Origin: Flavobacteriaceae bacterium
GTDB lineage: Bacteria; Bacteroidota; Bacteroidia; Flavobacteriales; Flavobacteriaceae
Assembly: GCA_947463515.1 (NCBI GenBank)
Contig: CANHRI010000024.1
Location: 1 to 39,594, forward strand
DNA length: 39,594 bases
Direction of reading: 5' to 3'
How positions within the stretch are numbered: position 1 is the stretch's first letter; every line of letters starts with the position of its first letter. The position numbers were made by a program, and so were the translations under genes. This document shows, piece after piece, positions 23,669 through 32,610 of the stretch. The notes beneath the pieces are model-generated. The model saw only the letters and a program-made list of their open reading frames with translations, was not told where the DNA came from and made no database searches.

Positions 23669-25882
23669 TTATTTCAGTAAGCCACCTCCAGAATTTACTT
23701 TCTCCGTTTGAATATCGGTGTTTTCTTTCTGAAGTTTTAGATTACCAAAATTATACGTCAATGAAATCCGGAAAACGCGCGAGTCAATCTTTTCTCGGAA
23801 TCGTGTATCCAAATTTTCACCAGCTACCAAAGCATTGATGGTATTTTGATTGAATACATCCATCGCATGGAGGCCGACTTTTAATTTTTTGTCCATAAAC
23901 TCCTTGTGGAAGGAAATATCAAATTGCTGAATGGGTTTGGTAATACGGTATATTTCCCAGTTTCCATTGCCCGGTAAAATGAAATAATTCATCACATTTT
24001 TTATGCCCCAAGGCAAAATAATTTGTGCCTGTGCGCTATAATTGAATAAACCTTCTGTACCGTAAGGCAGGGAAACTCCACGCAACTCCGACTTGATGTA
24101 ATTCACATTCACAAATATGTAATTCATTTGATCCATGTTGTTCATGCGTTTTTGAAACTCCTCTTTTCCCTTAAAAAAGTAATCCAACGGAATGGGGAAA
24201 CTCGCAAAAGCACTGAAGGTTCTAAACTCCTCAAACTGACGGAAAGTAGCATTGCTAATGGGCGTGGTGGCATTGGGATCAGCACTGAAAACAAACAAGT
24301 TATTGTCTTTGCTGAGGGTATAATTGGCTCCAAATTGAACAAATTGGAAGGCTGAAAATTTCAGTTCAAAGTTGTCCAAGAACGTCGGATTCAACAACGG
24401 ATTCCCTTGCGAAACATTAAACTGGTCAAAATTGGAACTGTTGTTCGGATTCAATGAGAAATAATTCGGTTGATTGATTTTTTTAGAATACGAGGCCGAA
24501 ACATTCAATTGATCAGTGAAGGCATAAAGCGCACTCAAATTGGGAAACAGATTTCGATTGGTGAACGTTACTTTCTGTGCTAAAGTATTCGTCAAACGGT
24601 CAATATGGAAATTTTCATAGCGTAATCCAGCGGTCAGGCTCAATTTCTTAAATTGTTGACGCGCTTCTACATAAAAGGCCAAATTATCTTCACGATAGTC
24701 GAAGGTGATCACGTTGGGGGTCGCACTGTTTAAGAAGTAGTTTCCGTCTTGTACCACCGACAAATAATTGTATTTACCACCCGTTGAAAGGGTCAACTTC
24801 CATTTGGGAATAGGAAACACAAAGTCGTATTTCAAATAATGATTGTCCAAGTGGAAAACCGAATTACTCGCGTTGGTAAACGTGTTAGACGAAGCCAAAT
24901 CAAAAGCAGAAGCTGACGAAATCGGTTTTTGATCCAAGAAATTGGAATAGGCTGTGACATCAAATGAAGATCCAATGGTGTCTAATTTTTGTTTAAACTG
25001 TAAACTCAATTCGTGATTGTAACTTTTGTTTTTAGACAAACCCTTGTTTCGGTAATCAATGTTGTCGCCCAGAGTACTATTCTCAAAACGATTGCGTTCA
25101 TTGGCGGCATTCACATTGAAATTGAACAATAGATTAGAACGTTCATTAAAGCGGTAATTCGTTCCTCCACGAAAATAGAAATTACGGTAAATATTGACCC
25201 CAAAATTTTCCTGGTCCAAAAATTTATCGGGCGTAAAAGCAGTAAAGGTTTGGGTGATACGACGGCGATTTTCACCTTCAATATAATTATAACCCGACAT
25301 GGTTTGCCAACTCAATTTACCCGATTTTCCATTAACTAGAACCTGTGGACTCGGTTTTTGGTATTTGTTGAAATTGTAATTAATGTTGATACTGGCATTT
25401 ATACCCGCTTTGCGTTTGGCATTGGTCACAATATTAATGATAGAACCGCTGGCATTGGCATCGTAGGAAGCGCCAGGATTGTAAATCAATTCTACTTTTT
25501 CTATGGCATTGGCGGGCAGCGAACTCAAGTAATTTTGTAAATCGGTTCCAGCCAAAGACGTTGGCGCCCCATCGATAAAAATACGAACGCCACGACCGTT
25601 CAGCGAAATTTCGCCCGTAGGCGACGTAATTACACCGGGTAATTTTTTGATCGCATCCAAACTACTGCCGCTACTCACCATCGGGTTATCTTTAATAGAC
25701 ACCGTGGTTTTGTCGGATTCAACTTTAATGTATTTTCTTTTTTGAGCAATGGTGACTTCGTCAAGCGTAGTTACTTTACTTTTGACCGAATCGGTGGCTT
25801 GGATTTTTTCTGTGTTGTTTGGTTCTTGCGCAATAGCGCGTAAGCCTACTAATAGCAGTAGGGTGAAACAAGTTGATTTCAT
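23669..25882 (-). CDS. Outer-membrane beta-barrel receptor (TonB-dependent-like)
   Basis: 737 residues. Signal peptide MKSTCFTLLLLVGLRAIAQ, then a short linker with LDEVTI (a plug entry often seen in TonB-dependent receptors), plug domain about residues 50-155 (SLDAIKKLPGVITSPTGEISLNGRGVRIFIDG, IEKVELIYNPGASYDANASGSIINIVT), and a long barrel (about 165-725). The form fits the outer-membrane beta-barrel family PF14905-like group (OMP_b-brl_3). It lacks the N-terminal carboxypeptidase-regulatory-like domain common in Bacteroidota relatives. No substrate-binding lipoprotein (SusD) lies next to it, so it is not an obvious polysaccharide locus. Ligand unknown. Transcribed alone between two terminated or distant units. 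Confidence 0.88.
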   Translation of the reverse strand: MKSTCFTLLLLVGLRAIAQEPNNTEKIQATDSVKSKVTTLDEVTIAQKRKYIKVESDKTTVSIKDNPMVSSGSSLDAIKKLPGVITSPTGEISLNGRGVRIFIDGAPTSLAGTDLQNYLSSLPANAIEKVELIYNPGASYDANASGSIINIVTNAKRKAGINASININYNFNKYQKPSPQVLVNGKSGKLSWQTMSGYNYIEGENRRRITQTFTAFTPDKFLDQENFGVNIYRNFYFRGGTNYRFNERSNLLFNFNVNAANERNRFENSTLGDNIDYRNKGLSKNKSYNHELSLQFKQKLDTIGSSFDVTAYSNFLDQKPISSASAFDLASSNTFTNASNSVFHLDNHYLKYDFVFPIPKWKLTLSTGGKYNYLSVVQDGNYFLNSATPNVITFDYREDNLAFYVEARQQFKKLSLTAGLRYENFHIDRLTNTLAQKVTFTNRNLFPNLSALYAFTDQLNVSASYSKKINQPNYFSLNPNNSSNFDQFNVSQGNPLLNPTFLDNFELKFSAFQFVQFGANYTLSKDNNLFVFSADPNATTPISNATFRQFEEFRTFSAFASFPIPLDYFFKGKEEFQKRMNNMDQMNYIFVNVNYIKSELRGVSLPYGTEGLFNYSAQAQIILPWGIKNVMNYFILPGNGNWEIYRITKPIQQFDISFHKEFMDKKLKVGLHAMDVFNQNTINALVAGENLDTRFREKIDSRVFRISLTYNFGNLKLQKENTDIQTEKVNSGGGLLK

Positions 25883-25972
25883 GATTGTGATTGATTGATG
25901 ATTATTGGTAAGACTTTCTTGTCGTAAATTTGTTACACATCAATCACAAAAAAAATGGTAAGCAGGAAGATT

Positions 25973-26095
25973 TTAGCTTAGCGATTGTAGAGGTTGAACT
26001 TCGATAGTGACACAACGTCGGCCATAACATTTCATCCGTTTTGGGCCACACGCCACAAAGCTTAACGCCAAAAGGAATAAAACTACTTTTCTCAT
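25973..26095 (-). CDS. Tiny lipoprotein, 40 residues
   Basis: Open frame of 40 residues that was worked out by hand on the minus strand: lipoprotein signal MRKVVLFLLALSFVAC with C16 at the lipobox (FVAC), then GPKRMKCYGRRCVTI with two further cysteines (C23 and C28) and a short tail to TAA. Its ATG shares one base with the TAA of the GH3 gene (TAATG), so translation should be coupled. I do not recognise the family. The signal, coupling and coding sense support a real gene; its role is unknown and could be related to GH3. Confidence 0.7.
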   Translation of the reverse strand: MRKVVLFLLALSFVACGPKRMKCYGRRCVTIEVQPLQSLS

Positions 26096-27621
26096 TAGAA
26101 GTGCTGTGTTTGTTGTAACCCCAAAAGTTGTTCCAAATAATCACGTTGGTTGGATAAACGAGGAATCTTATTTTGTCCCCCCAATTTATTGCGTTCTTTC
26201 AACCAATCGTAGAATAAATTTTCCCGTGCCACATTTACTTTCAAGGGGTTTAAGGTCATATTGTTGTATCGCTTGGCTTCGTAATCCGAGTTCAACGATT
26301 GCAAAGTCTCGTCCAAAAGCCTTGCAAATGCCTCTATCGATTCCGGTTTTTGGGCAAATTCAATCATCCATTCATGCGCGCCTTTTTCTTTGTCTTGCAT
26401 AAAAATTGGAGCCACGGTATAATCTTTAATCTCACATTGTAACCGTTTACAAGTTTCAGCCAAAGCACGATCAGTATTTTCCACCATTAACTCTTCTCCA
26501 AACACATTTATAAAATGCTTGGTGCGTCCCGAAACGCGAATTCGATACGGATTTAAAGAAGTAAAACGTACCGTGTCGCCAATCATACAGCGCCATAAGC
26601 CCGAGTTGGTAGTGATGACCACGGCGTAGTTTTTATCGAGTTCTACTTCGGCCAGCCGAACGACTTTCTCATCCGAAGTGCCAAAAGTATCCATTGGGAT
26701 GAATTCATAAAAAATGCCGTAATCTAACATTAGCAATAAATCACTTGAAAAATTTTGATCTTGAATGGCAAAAAAACCTTCGCTGGCGTTGTAAATTTCG
26801 TAGTACTTGAATTCTGTCTTCGGTATAATTTTTTGGTATTGCTCACGATAGGGTTCAAAACTGACCCCACCGTGAAAATAGACTTCCAAATTGGGCCAAA
26901 GTTCTAATAAATTGGTTTTCCCTTCTTCTTGCAACATGCGGTTGATCAACACAAGCATCCAGGAAGGAACTCCAGCGAAACTGGTGACATTTTCATTTTT
27001 GGTTTCTTGAATGATAGCTGCCAATTTGGTTTCCCATTCGCTCATCAACGAAGTTTTATTGCAGGGGGTACTGCTAAATTCGGCCCAAAGTGGCATGTTT
27101 TCAATGAGTATCGCCGAAAGGTCTCCAAAATAAGTATTGTTATTGGCATAGATTTGCGAACTGCCCCCAAGGCGTAAACTTTTTCCCAAAAACAATCCCG
27201 AATCGGGATTATTGTGCAAGTACATGGCCAATAAATCTTTGCTGCCTTTGTAATGACAATCTTCTAAGGCTTCGTTACTTACGGGGATAAATTTACTTTT
27301 GGCATTAGTTGTTCCGCTCGATTTGGCAAACCACTTAATCGGAGAATGCCAAAAAATGTTTTGATACCCTTTGCGGGTTTCTTCAATCATTGGTTCCAAA
27401 TCCTCATAGCTGGATACCGGCACCCGATCAATGAAGGTTTGGTAACTTTTAACCGATGCAAAATCATATTTTTTACCAATCACCGTTTCCTCACAATTCC
27501 GGATGAGGTTCAATAATAAATCTTCTTGAACTTCATTGGGGTATTTTAAAAACAACTCAATTTGGTGAATCCGTTGTTTTAACACCCAAGAGGCGATGGA
27601 ATTGATAATGGGAAATGGCAT
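26095..27621 (-). CDS. GH3-family acyl-adenylate/amino-acid conjugase-like protein
   Basis: 508 residues. The family is named after plant auxin-conjugating GH3 enzymes and belongs to the ANL adenylating superfamily. ATP-binding motifs are visible in order: SSGTTNAKSKFIP (P-loop-like, 101-113), YNASEGFFAIQD (277-288), and SGRTKHFINVFGEE (364-377). It therefore likely adenylates a carboxylate and may couple it to an amino acid or other acceptor. The substrate in bacteria is unknown. It sits between the SIMPL gene upstream (50 bases) and the tiny lipoprotein downstream, in one likely unit. Confidence 0.9.
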   Translation of the reverse strand: MPFPIINSIASWVLKQRIHQIELFLKYPNEVQEDLLLNLIRNCEETVIGKKYDFASVKSYQTFIDRVPVSSYEDLEPMIEETRKGYQNIFWHSPIKWFAKSSGTTNAKSKFIPVSNEALEDCHYKGSKDLLAMYLHNNPDSGLFLGKSLRLGGSSQIYANNNTYFGDLSAILIENMPLWAEFSSTPCNKTSLMSEWETKLAAIIQETKNENVTSFAGVPSWMLVLINRMLQEEGKTNLLELWPNLEVYFHGGVSFEPYREQYQKIIPKTEFKYYEIYNASEGFFAIQDQNFSSDLLLMLDYGIFYEFIPMDTFGTSDEKVVRLAEVELDKNYAVVITTNSGLWRCMIGDTVRFTSLNPYRIRVSGRTKHFINVFGEELMVENTDRALAETCKRLQCEIKDYTVAPIFMQDKEKGAHEWMIEFAQKPESIEAFARLLDETLQSLNSDYEAKRYNNMTLNPLKVNVARENLFYDWLKERNKLGGQNKIPRLSNQRDYLEQLLGLQQTQHF

Positions 27622-27629
27622 ACGGTCGT

Positions 27630-27678
27630 AAAAAAAGCTAGTTAAATTTTGATATAAATATAAAAAAAAACTAGTTAA
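27630..27678. repeat. Direct repeat of CTAGTTAA preceded by A-tract
   Basis: AAAAAAAGCTAGTTAA (27630-27645) recurs as AAAAAAAAACTAGTTAA (27662-27678), 25 bases apart start to end in the SIMPL-GH3 gap. The second copy covers the SIMPL stop. On the minus strand each reads TTAACTAG followed by a T-run; a weak terminator is possible. Confidence 0.4.
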
Positions 27679-28384
27679 GAATTTCCGTTTGTAGATTCAC
27701 AGCTACAGAATATTTAATGAGTTCACCACTAGAGGATACGCCTCTGCCTCCCATACCTTTTCCATAGGTTTCAAATTCTTCGGTATTAATGCGTACATTA
27801 CTGTCATTCGGACTCTTATTCGAACTCAGGGTTAAAATTTTACCTAGTTGTATATTGCTGTGATTGGCGAGTCTTCGCGTGGTTTCGAGTGCATCGGACA
27901 CGGCAAATTCTTCCGCTTTTTTGTAATGTTCTTGGAAGTTGGTGTTGAAATAGGAAATTCGTTCGATACGTTGAAACTTTGTTTTCAATAATTCTTCGGT
28001 TAAATCTTGAATTTTATCCAAATCCAAAATGGTAAATATGATTTTTTGATTGGATCGAAAACCGATAAAAACATCCTTACCCAGTTTAGTATCCCATCGC
28101 GTGGCTTTGTCCGTTGTGATTAAACTGGTTTTTATTTCGGTAGTATCTTTAACATAGCGAAGCACGATTTGCCGAATGAGTTTCATGGTTTGTTGGTTTT
28201 CATTGACCGCTTCTCGTAAGGTAGGTTTCACATGGTTTAGCTGTAATGTAATTGACGCGGCATTGGGAAACACTGAAACACTTCCGCTACCTACTACGCT
28301 GATTTTGGGTTTGCTGTTAATGTCTTGCGCTTTTGTAAAAAAAGGTAGGACAATACAAAAGAAAATGAAAACTATTTTTTTCAT
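27671..28384 (-). CDS. SIMPL-domain (DUF541) periplasmic protein
   Basis: 237 residues. Signal peptide MKKIVFIFFCIVLPFFTKAQ, then the SIMPL/DUF541 domain: ISVVGSGSVSVFPNAASITLQL at the start and long helix EAVNENQQTMKLIRQIVLRYV, ending in GELIKYSVAVNLQTEIL. The domain is found in periplasmic and outer-membrane-associated proteins (named from a mammalian signalling protein); its bacterial role is poorly understood. It may share a transcript with GH3. Its TAG stop is followed by a T-tract within a repeated sequence (see repeat at 27630-27678). Confidence 0.88.
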   Translation of the reverse strand: MKKIVFIFFCIVLPFFTKAQDINSKPKISVVGSGSVSVFPNAASITLQLNHVKPTLREAVNENQQTMKLIRQIVLRYVKDTTEIKTSLITTDKATRWDTKLGKDVFIGFRSNQKIIFTILDLDKIQDLTEELLKTKFQRIERISYFNTNFQEHYKKAEEFAVSDALETTRRLANHSNIQLGKILTLSSNKSPNDSNVRINTEEFETYGKGMGGRGVSSSGELIKYSVAVNLQTEILN

Positions 28385-28439
28385 AAGATTGGTTTTTGGT
28401 TCTTTATCTTTACGCTAAATTTTATTAATTATTGTTCCA

Positions 28440-29234
28440 ATGGCTTACGAAGGTGTATTAACCAAAATGCAAACCGAATTTCAAGATCCCATTCAATACT
28501 ATTTGGTTTTTGAAAACAGTTTTTTACACATGAACCAACTTTTGGGGAAGCCTCTCGCAATACACCATACGGGCTACCAATGTTTGCATTGTGGTAAAGC
28601 CAAGAAAATTTTTCGACAAGGATTTTGTTACGATTGTTTTATGCAGAGTCCGTCGGCAGGCGATTGGATTATGAAGCCCGAATTGAGTACAGCCCATTTG
28701 GATATTGAAGACCGGGATTTGGCGTATGAAAAACGAATCCAATTACAACCCCACATTGTTTATTTGGCCCTTTCGAGTGAGGTCAAAGTGGGTGTTACCC
28801 GCAAATCGCAAGTGCCTACACGCTGGATAGATCAAGGAGCGGTTCAAGCTCTGCCCATAGTGGAAGTGCCTAATCGCTATTTGGCAGGAATTACCGAAGT
28901 AGCGTTGAAACAGTATTTCGCCGATAAAACCAATTGGCAACGGATGTTGAAGAATGAGGTGCCCGCCGCCGATTTGCCCAATATACTAGCCACACTTGCC
29001 GAAAAACTCCCTGAAGAAGTGCTGCCTTATTTTGCTCAAAATACCAACGATTTATGGGAATTGCACTATCCAGTACTTCAATATCCTTCAAAAGTGGCAA
29101 GCCTTAATTTGGATAAGTCGCCCTTCTATGAAGGAAAACTCATGGGAGTCAAAGGGCAATACCTTATTTTTGAGGATCAAACAGTGTTTAATGTGCGCAC
29201 GTATGAAGGCTATGCGGTAAAAATTGAAGTATAA
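28440..29234 (+). CDS. DUF2797 protein: zinc cluster plus GIY-YIG-like core
   Basis: 264 residues. A four-cysteine zinc-ribbon-like cluster C48-x2-C51 ... C63-x2-C66 (QCLHCGKAKKIFRQGFCYDC). Then IVYLAL (106-111), VKVGVT (115-120), R128 (PTRWIDQGA) and E153 (ITEVALKQYF): this spacing and order resembles the GIY-YIG nuclease fold (two strands, arginine on first helix, glutamate on second). Annotation in databases is DUF2797; function unknown. Diverges from the SIMPL gene across a 55-base gap and ends at a terminator. Confidence 0.85.
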   Translation: MAYEGVLTKMQTEFQDPIQYYLVFENSFLHMNQLLGKPLAIHHTGYQCLHCGKAKKIFRQGFCYDCFMQSPSAGDWIMKPELSTAHLDIEDRDLAYEKRIQLQPHIVYLALSSEVKVGVTRKSQVPTRWIDQGAVQALPIVEVPNRYLAGITEVALKQYFADKTNWQRMLKNEVPAADLPNILATLAEKLPEEVLPYFAQNTNDLWELHYPVLQYPSKVASLNLDKSPFYEGKLMGVKGQYLIFEDQTVFNVRTYEGYAVKIEV

Positions 29235-29261
29235 AAAAACGACCAAGGAGTACTTGGCCGT
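29233..29261 (-). terminator. Terminator of small beta-barrel gene
   Basis: Stem ACG-a-CCAAG (29239-29247) / CTTGG-c-CGT (29253-29261), one mismatch, 5-base loop. On the minus strand it is followed by seven T (29233-29239). It abuts the stop of the convergent DUF2797 gene. Confidence 0.7.
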
Positions 29262-29286
29262 AGTATTTATAAAAGTGAGACCCAAC

Positions 29287-29865
29287 TTAAAGTCGCACGA
29301 CACACCCTAAGTTAAGACTTCCTGCAACATTTCGAACATCAAACCTTGGGTCTTTTGAAATGTCTGTCATTCCAGAAAAAGCTTGATAATCAATTAGTAA
29401 TCCTGTTCGTTTGTTTAAGAAGATTTTGTATCCAATACCAAACGAAAGTCCGATTTGAGTCCCTTCAACTTTTTCAGAAAAATCTTCACCATCGGCTTTC
29501 GCTGAGGTCAATACCCCGCCAGTCAATCCAAAGTTCAAATTCCAAGCCCGACTGGATCCAAAGTGCCAATTGGCATTCACTGGGATTTGTATATAATTTA
29601 ATTTTTCATCAAAGCCAAAAACTTCAACCCCCATGGTTTGCGATTGCAATCCTGTTCGAATACTCCAACGATTGTTAAAATAAAAATCGCCTAGTACTCC
29701 AATTTGCACCGTGTTTAAGGTGTTTGTATTGGTAGAATTATCCGAGCTATATGTTGACGAATGATACCCGATATAAGGGGTAAGTTCAACATCGCCGCGA
29801 ACGCGTTTTTGGGCAGTGGCGCACAATCCTGTGGAGAGTACTGCGATAAGAATGATTTTTTTCAT
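29287..29865 (-). CDS. Outer-membrane beta-barrel protein (porin-like, small)
   Basis: 192 residues. Signal peptide MKKIILIAVLSTGLCATAQ, then alternating beta-strand pattern typical of an OmpA/OmpX-like or PF13568-type small barrel (VELTPYIGYHSSTYS, TVQIGVLGDFYFNNRWSIRTGL, IQIPVNANWHF, NLNFGLTGGVL, GLSFGIGYKIF), ending SLNLGCVVRL. No enzyme or ligand motif seen. Follows the AsmA-like gene by 32 bases and ends with a minus-strand terminator. Confidence 0.85.
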   Translation of the reverse strand: MKKIILIAVLSTGLCATAQKRVRGDVELTPYIGYHSSTYSSDNSTNTNTLNTVQIGVLGDFYFNNRWSIRTGLQSQTMGVEVFGFDEKLNYIQIPVNANWHFGSSRAWNLNFGLTGGVLTSAKADGEDFSEKVEGTQIGLSFGIGYKIFLNKRTGLLIDYQAFSGMTDISKDPRFDVRNVAGSLNLGCVVRL

Positions 29866-29897
29866 GGTAAAAAATTAGAAATATTACTGCGAAGATA

Positions 29898-32471
29898 CTA
29901 CTTCTTTTTACCCAACAACCCTTTTAACAAATCTCCGGCCTTATTTTTTACCGCTTCTTTTGAAGATGCTTTGGCAGTGTCCCCAGGTTTTGTATTTCGA
30001 TCGATAATTCGTCCAATTTCGTTTTTCGTTTTGTCGACCAATTTATTCTTTTGTTGTTGCGCCAATCGGTTGGCGAGCGTGGTAGTGGCTGCTTTTAAGT
30101 CGGTGGTTACTCTTGGGTTGTTAAAATTTCCGGCAATGGTAGCATTGATAGGGAGTGTGCCCAAAGCATTGATTTCTGCTGGAGATAGTTTTGCCAAAAG
30201 CGCATTGGCCTCTCGCCCTAAATATTTAGCAGGAACATCGAAGGTCAATCCATAGCGCATGGTTTGGTCAAAACCGTGTGAACCATTGACGCTCACTTTA
30301 ATATCTTGGTAGTTGATGTCAAACGGTTTTATCGTGACGCGACCATTTTCAAAATGAAGGGCCGTTTTGAGGTTGTTTAAATTCAGTTTGTTTAAATCAA
30401 TGAATTTAAGTTGCCCATCCAGTGCTTGCAAGAGTTTGGAATTGCTCGAATTTACAGTAGTTGACAACAATTGCCCCATCAAATCGCCGCTGAGACTTTT
30501 CAAATCAGGCGTCATATTGGTAGCGTTTAAGGATCCTTTCAATTGCACTGAAGAATTGAATTTTCCATTAATAACCCCAGCAATAGGAGCCACTTTTTTA
30601 AACATTTCCAGTTGGGTAAAGGTCTGTGCTATATCCACTTGGTTCATCCCCAAATCCATGGTAAAAGTGGGCACTTTCGTTTGGGTTGAAACATCTCCAT
30701 TTAAGGTAATTTGCCCTCCGAAAATGTTTGTTTTTACATTTTCCAGTGTTACTTTTTGATCTTTAATAAGTAATTTTCCCGCACAGTTTTTCAACGTTAA
30801 ATTGTCATAAAATACCGTATTGGCTTTAGCAGTGAGTGTACAATCTAAGAAAGCTGGAATTTTAAGCGGTTTTTTGTTTTTTGTAGTCTCGCTTTGGGTA
30901 GCCTTTTCTGTGGTCATAAAATCACTCACTGCAATTTGATTGGAAGTCAGCGTAAAGTTACCTTCCAAGTTTTGGTTGCGGAAGAGGTAGCCGTAAAAAT
31001 TTTCCAGCACACCACTTACGCCCAAATCACTTTTTCCCGTTTTTGCTTTAAATTCTTTCAACACGACGCGACTCGGATTGAAGGCAACCAATACTTTACT
31101 GATGTCCATCGTTTTACCACTTTCATCGGTATAACGAAATCCAGTAAGGTCAATTTCCCCTGCGTTTTTAATACGCGCATAGTCACTTTTTTCCACGGCG
31201 GCCATGTCAAATTCGGTGCTCACATCAGCTTTGATAATACCCGACAAGGGTTTGTCAACGGCAATAGGATAGGCTTTTGAAAAATTGGCCAAGTTGATTA
31301 CTCCCTTTAATTGGGCATTCACTAGGGCATTTTCGGCGATGTTTTTGATGGTGGCTTTGGCATCAAATACATCTTGGTCAACCGCAAATGATAAACGATT
31401 GATGTTGATATAGGTGTCGTTGACTTGCCCTGTTTCATTTACAATTTTGGTGTCAATATGAATGTTTTTAATTGCTTTGGGCAAGTCCGGATATTGGAAT
31501 GAAGCATTGTTTGAGGCGATGGCGACCGAAAATCGGGGAATCGAGGTCTCCGTTAATTGGCCTTTGGCAAATCCTTTGATACTACACTGCCCCGCTGTTT
31601 TTACATTATCGATATTACTTCGGTACGCCGCAGGAATCAAACCAAGGAAATTTTTAAAGTCGGAAGTGGGCGTTTCAAACGTCAGGTCATATACTTGGGC
31701 TTTTTCCAAAAGCTGAATAAATCCATTGAATTTGAGGGGTAAATCGTTGATTTTGGCTTCGTTCTTTTTGAAGCTGTATTTGCTTTGTTTTAAATCCAAA
31801 CCCAAAATGGCATCTAAGCTCACGGGAATGTCGCGCATATAATTGGCTTTGTCCATCGTAAACGAAACTTTGGTGGATGTGTGGGTGTCTAAATCCAAGA
31901 CATCATTGCTGAAATCGCCTACTCCGGTATGCTGGATGCTATCGAGGACCACCTTCATGTTTGAGGCTTGATTGGTAAAACGAAAGCGGTAATTTTCGAT
32001 TTCATAGGATTTAATTTTGAAAGACAGCGGTTTGCTTTCTTCAGTAGCTCCTTTTTCATCAGGTTTTTTCAGCGCAATATCATAGTTGCCGATACCTTCT
32101 TTGTTGAGAATAACATTGATGAGACCATTTTTTGTCGCAATGGCATCGACTTGCATGGGTTCGGTTTCGTCATTGAACAATTCCATGACCGACAATTTCA
32201 ATGCTAAGGTTTCAAAAGCCATCAAGGTATCACCTTCAAAAGGCGCTTTGTTGATAATCGCCATTTTCTCGATACTTACCGTTGCTTTTGGGAAATTTCG
32301 AAAAAGACTTACCTCGGCATCGGCAAAAGAGACGTTAGCATTGACACTTTCATTGAGTGCTTTTTCAATACGGGCTTTGATTTGATCCTTGAAAAAATAG
32401 GGTATAGCAAAAGCAGCTAAAAGGAGTACTCCCAACGTGATTCCGGTAATTTTGGCGATTTTCTTCAACAT
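29898..32471 (-). CDS. AsmA-like protein
   Basis: 857 residues from ATG at 32471 (upstream ATG at 32498 lacks the family N-terminus). One N-terminal membrane helix (KITGITLGVLLLAAFAIPYFF), then AsmA-type start (DQIKARIEKALNESVNANVSFADAEVSLFRNFPKATVSIEKM) and a long repeat-rich beta region ending in the AsmA C-terminal segment (GSHGFDQTMRYGLTFDVPAKYL, NPRVTTDLKAATTTLANRLAQQ) and a basic tail. AsmA/TamB-type proteins are thought to form grooves that carry phospholipid between membranes. Role here inferred. It probably heads a short unit with the small beta-barrel. Confidence 0.88.
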   Translation of the reverse strand: MLKKIAKITGITLGVLLLAAFAIPYFFKDQIKARIEKALNESVNANVSFADAEVSLFRNFPKATVSIEKMAIINKAPFEGDTLMAFETLALKLSVMELFNDETEPMQVDAIATKNGLINVILNKEGIGNYDIALKKPDEKGATEESKPLSFKIKSYEIENYRFRFTNQASNMKVVLDSIQHTGVGDFSNDVLDLDTHTSTKVSFTMDKANYMRDIPVSLDAILGLDLKQSKYSFKKNEAKINDLPLKFNGFIQLLEKAQVYDLTFETPTSDFKNFLGLIPAAYRSNIDNVKTAGQCSIKGFAKGQLTETSIPRFSVAIASNNASFQYPDLPKAIKNIHIDTKIVNETGQVNDTYININRLSFAVDQDVFDAKATIKNIAENALVNAQLKGVINLANFSKAYPIAVDKPLSGIIKADVSTEFDMAAVEKSDYARIKNAGEIDLTGFRYTDESGKTMDISKVLVAFNPSRVVLKEFKAKTGKSDLGVSGVLENFYGYLFRNQNLEGNFTLTSNQIAVSDFMTTEKATQSETTKNKKPLKIPAFLDCTLTAKANTVFYDNLTLKNCAGKLLIKDQKVTLENVKTNIFGGQITLNGDVSTQTKVPTFTMDLGMNQVDIAQTFTQLEMFKKVAPIAGVINGKFNSSVQLKGSLNATNMTPDLKSLSGDLMGQLLSTTVNSSNSKLLQALDGQLKFIDLNKLNLNNLKTALHFENGRVTIKPFDINYQDIKVSVNGSHGFDQTMRYGLTFDVPAKYLGREANALLAKLSPAEINALGTLPINATIAGNFNNPRVTTDLKAATTTLANRLAQQQKNKLVDKTKNEIGRIIDRNTKPGDTAKASSKEAVKNKAGDLLKGLLGKKK

Positions 32472-32568
32472 AATAAAGGGTTTTAAAGGGATTGGCAAAA
32501 ATCTTGCCTAAAACGAGATAAAACAAAAATAATCTTTTCTAACGGAGTCTATCGTAAGGGAAATGCTA

Positions 32569-32605
32569 AAAAAAATAAAAAAAACCGCCTGATGTTAGGC
32601 GGTTT
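32569..32605 (-). terminator. Terminator of sppA
   Basis: Perfect 9-bp stem AAACCGCCT (32582-32590) / AGGCGGTTT (32597-32605), 6-base loop, with an A-tract to the left that is a T-tract on the minus strand. Lies 5 bases past the sppA stop. Confidence 0.9.
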
Positions 32606-32610
32606 AGAGA

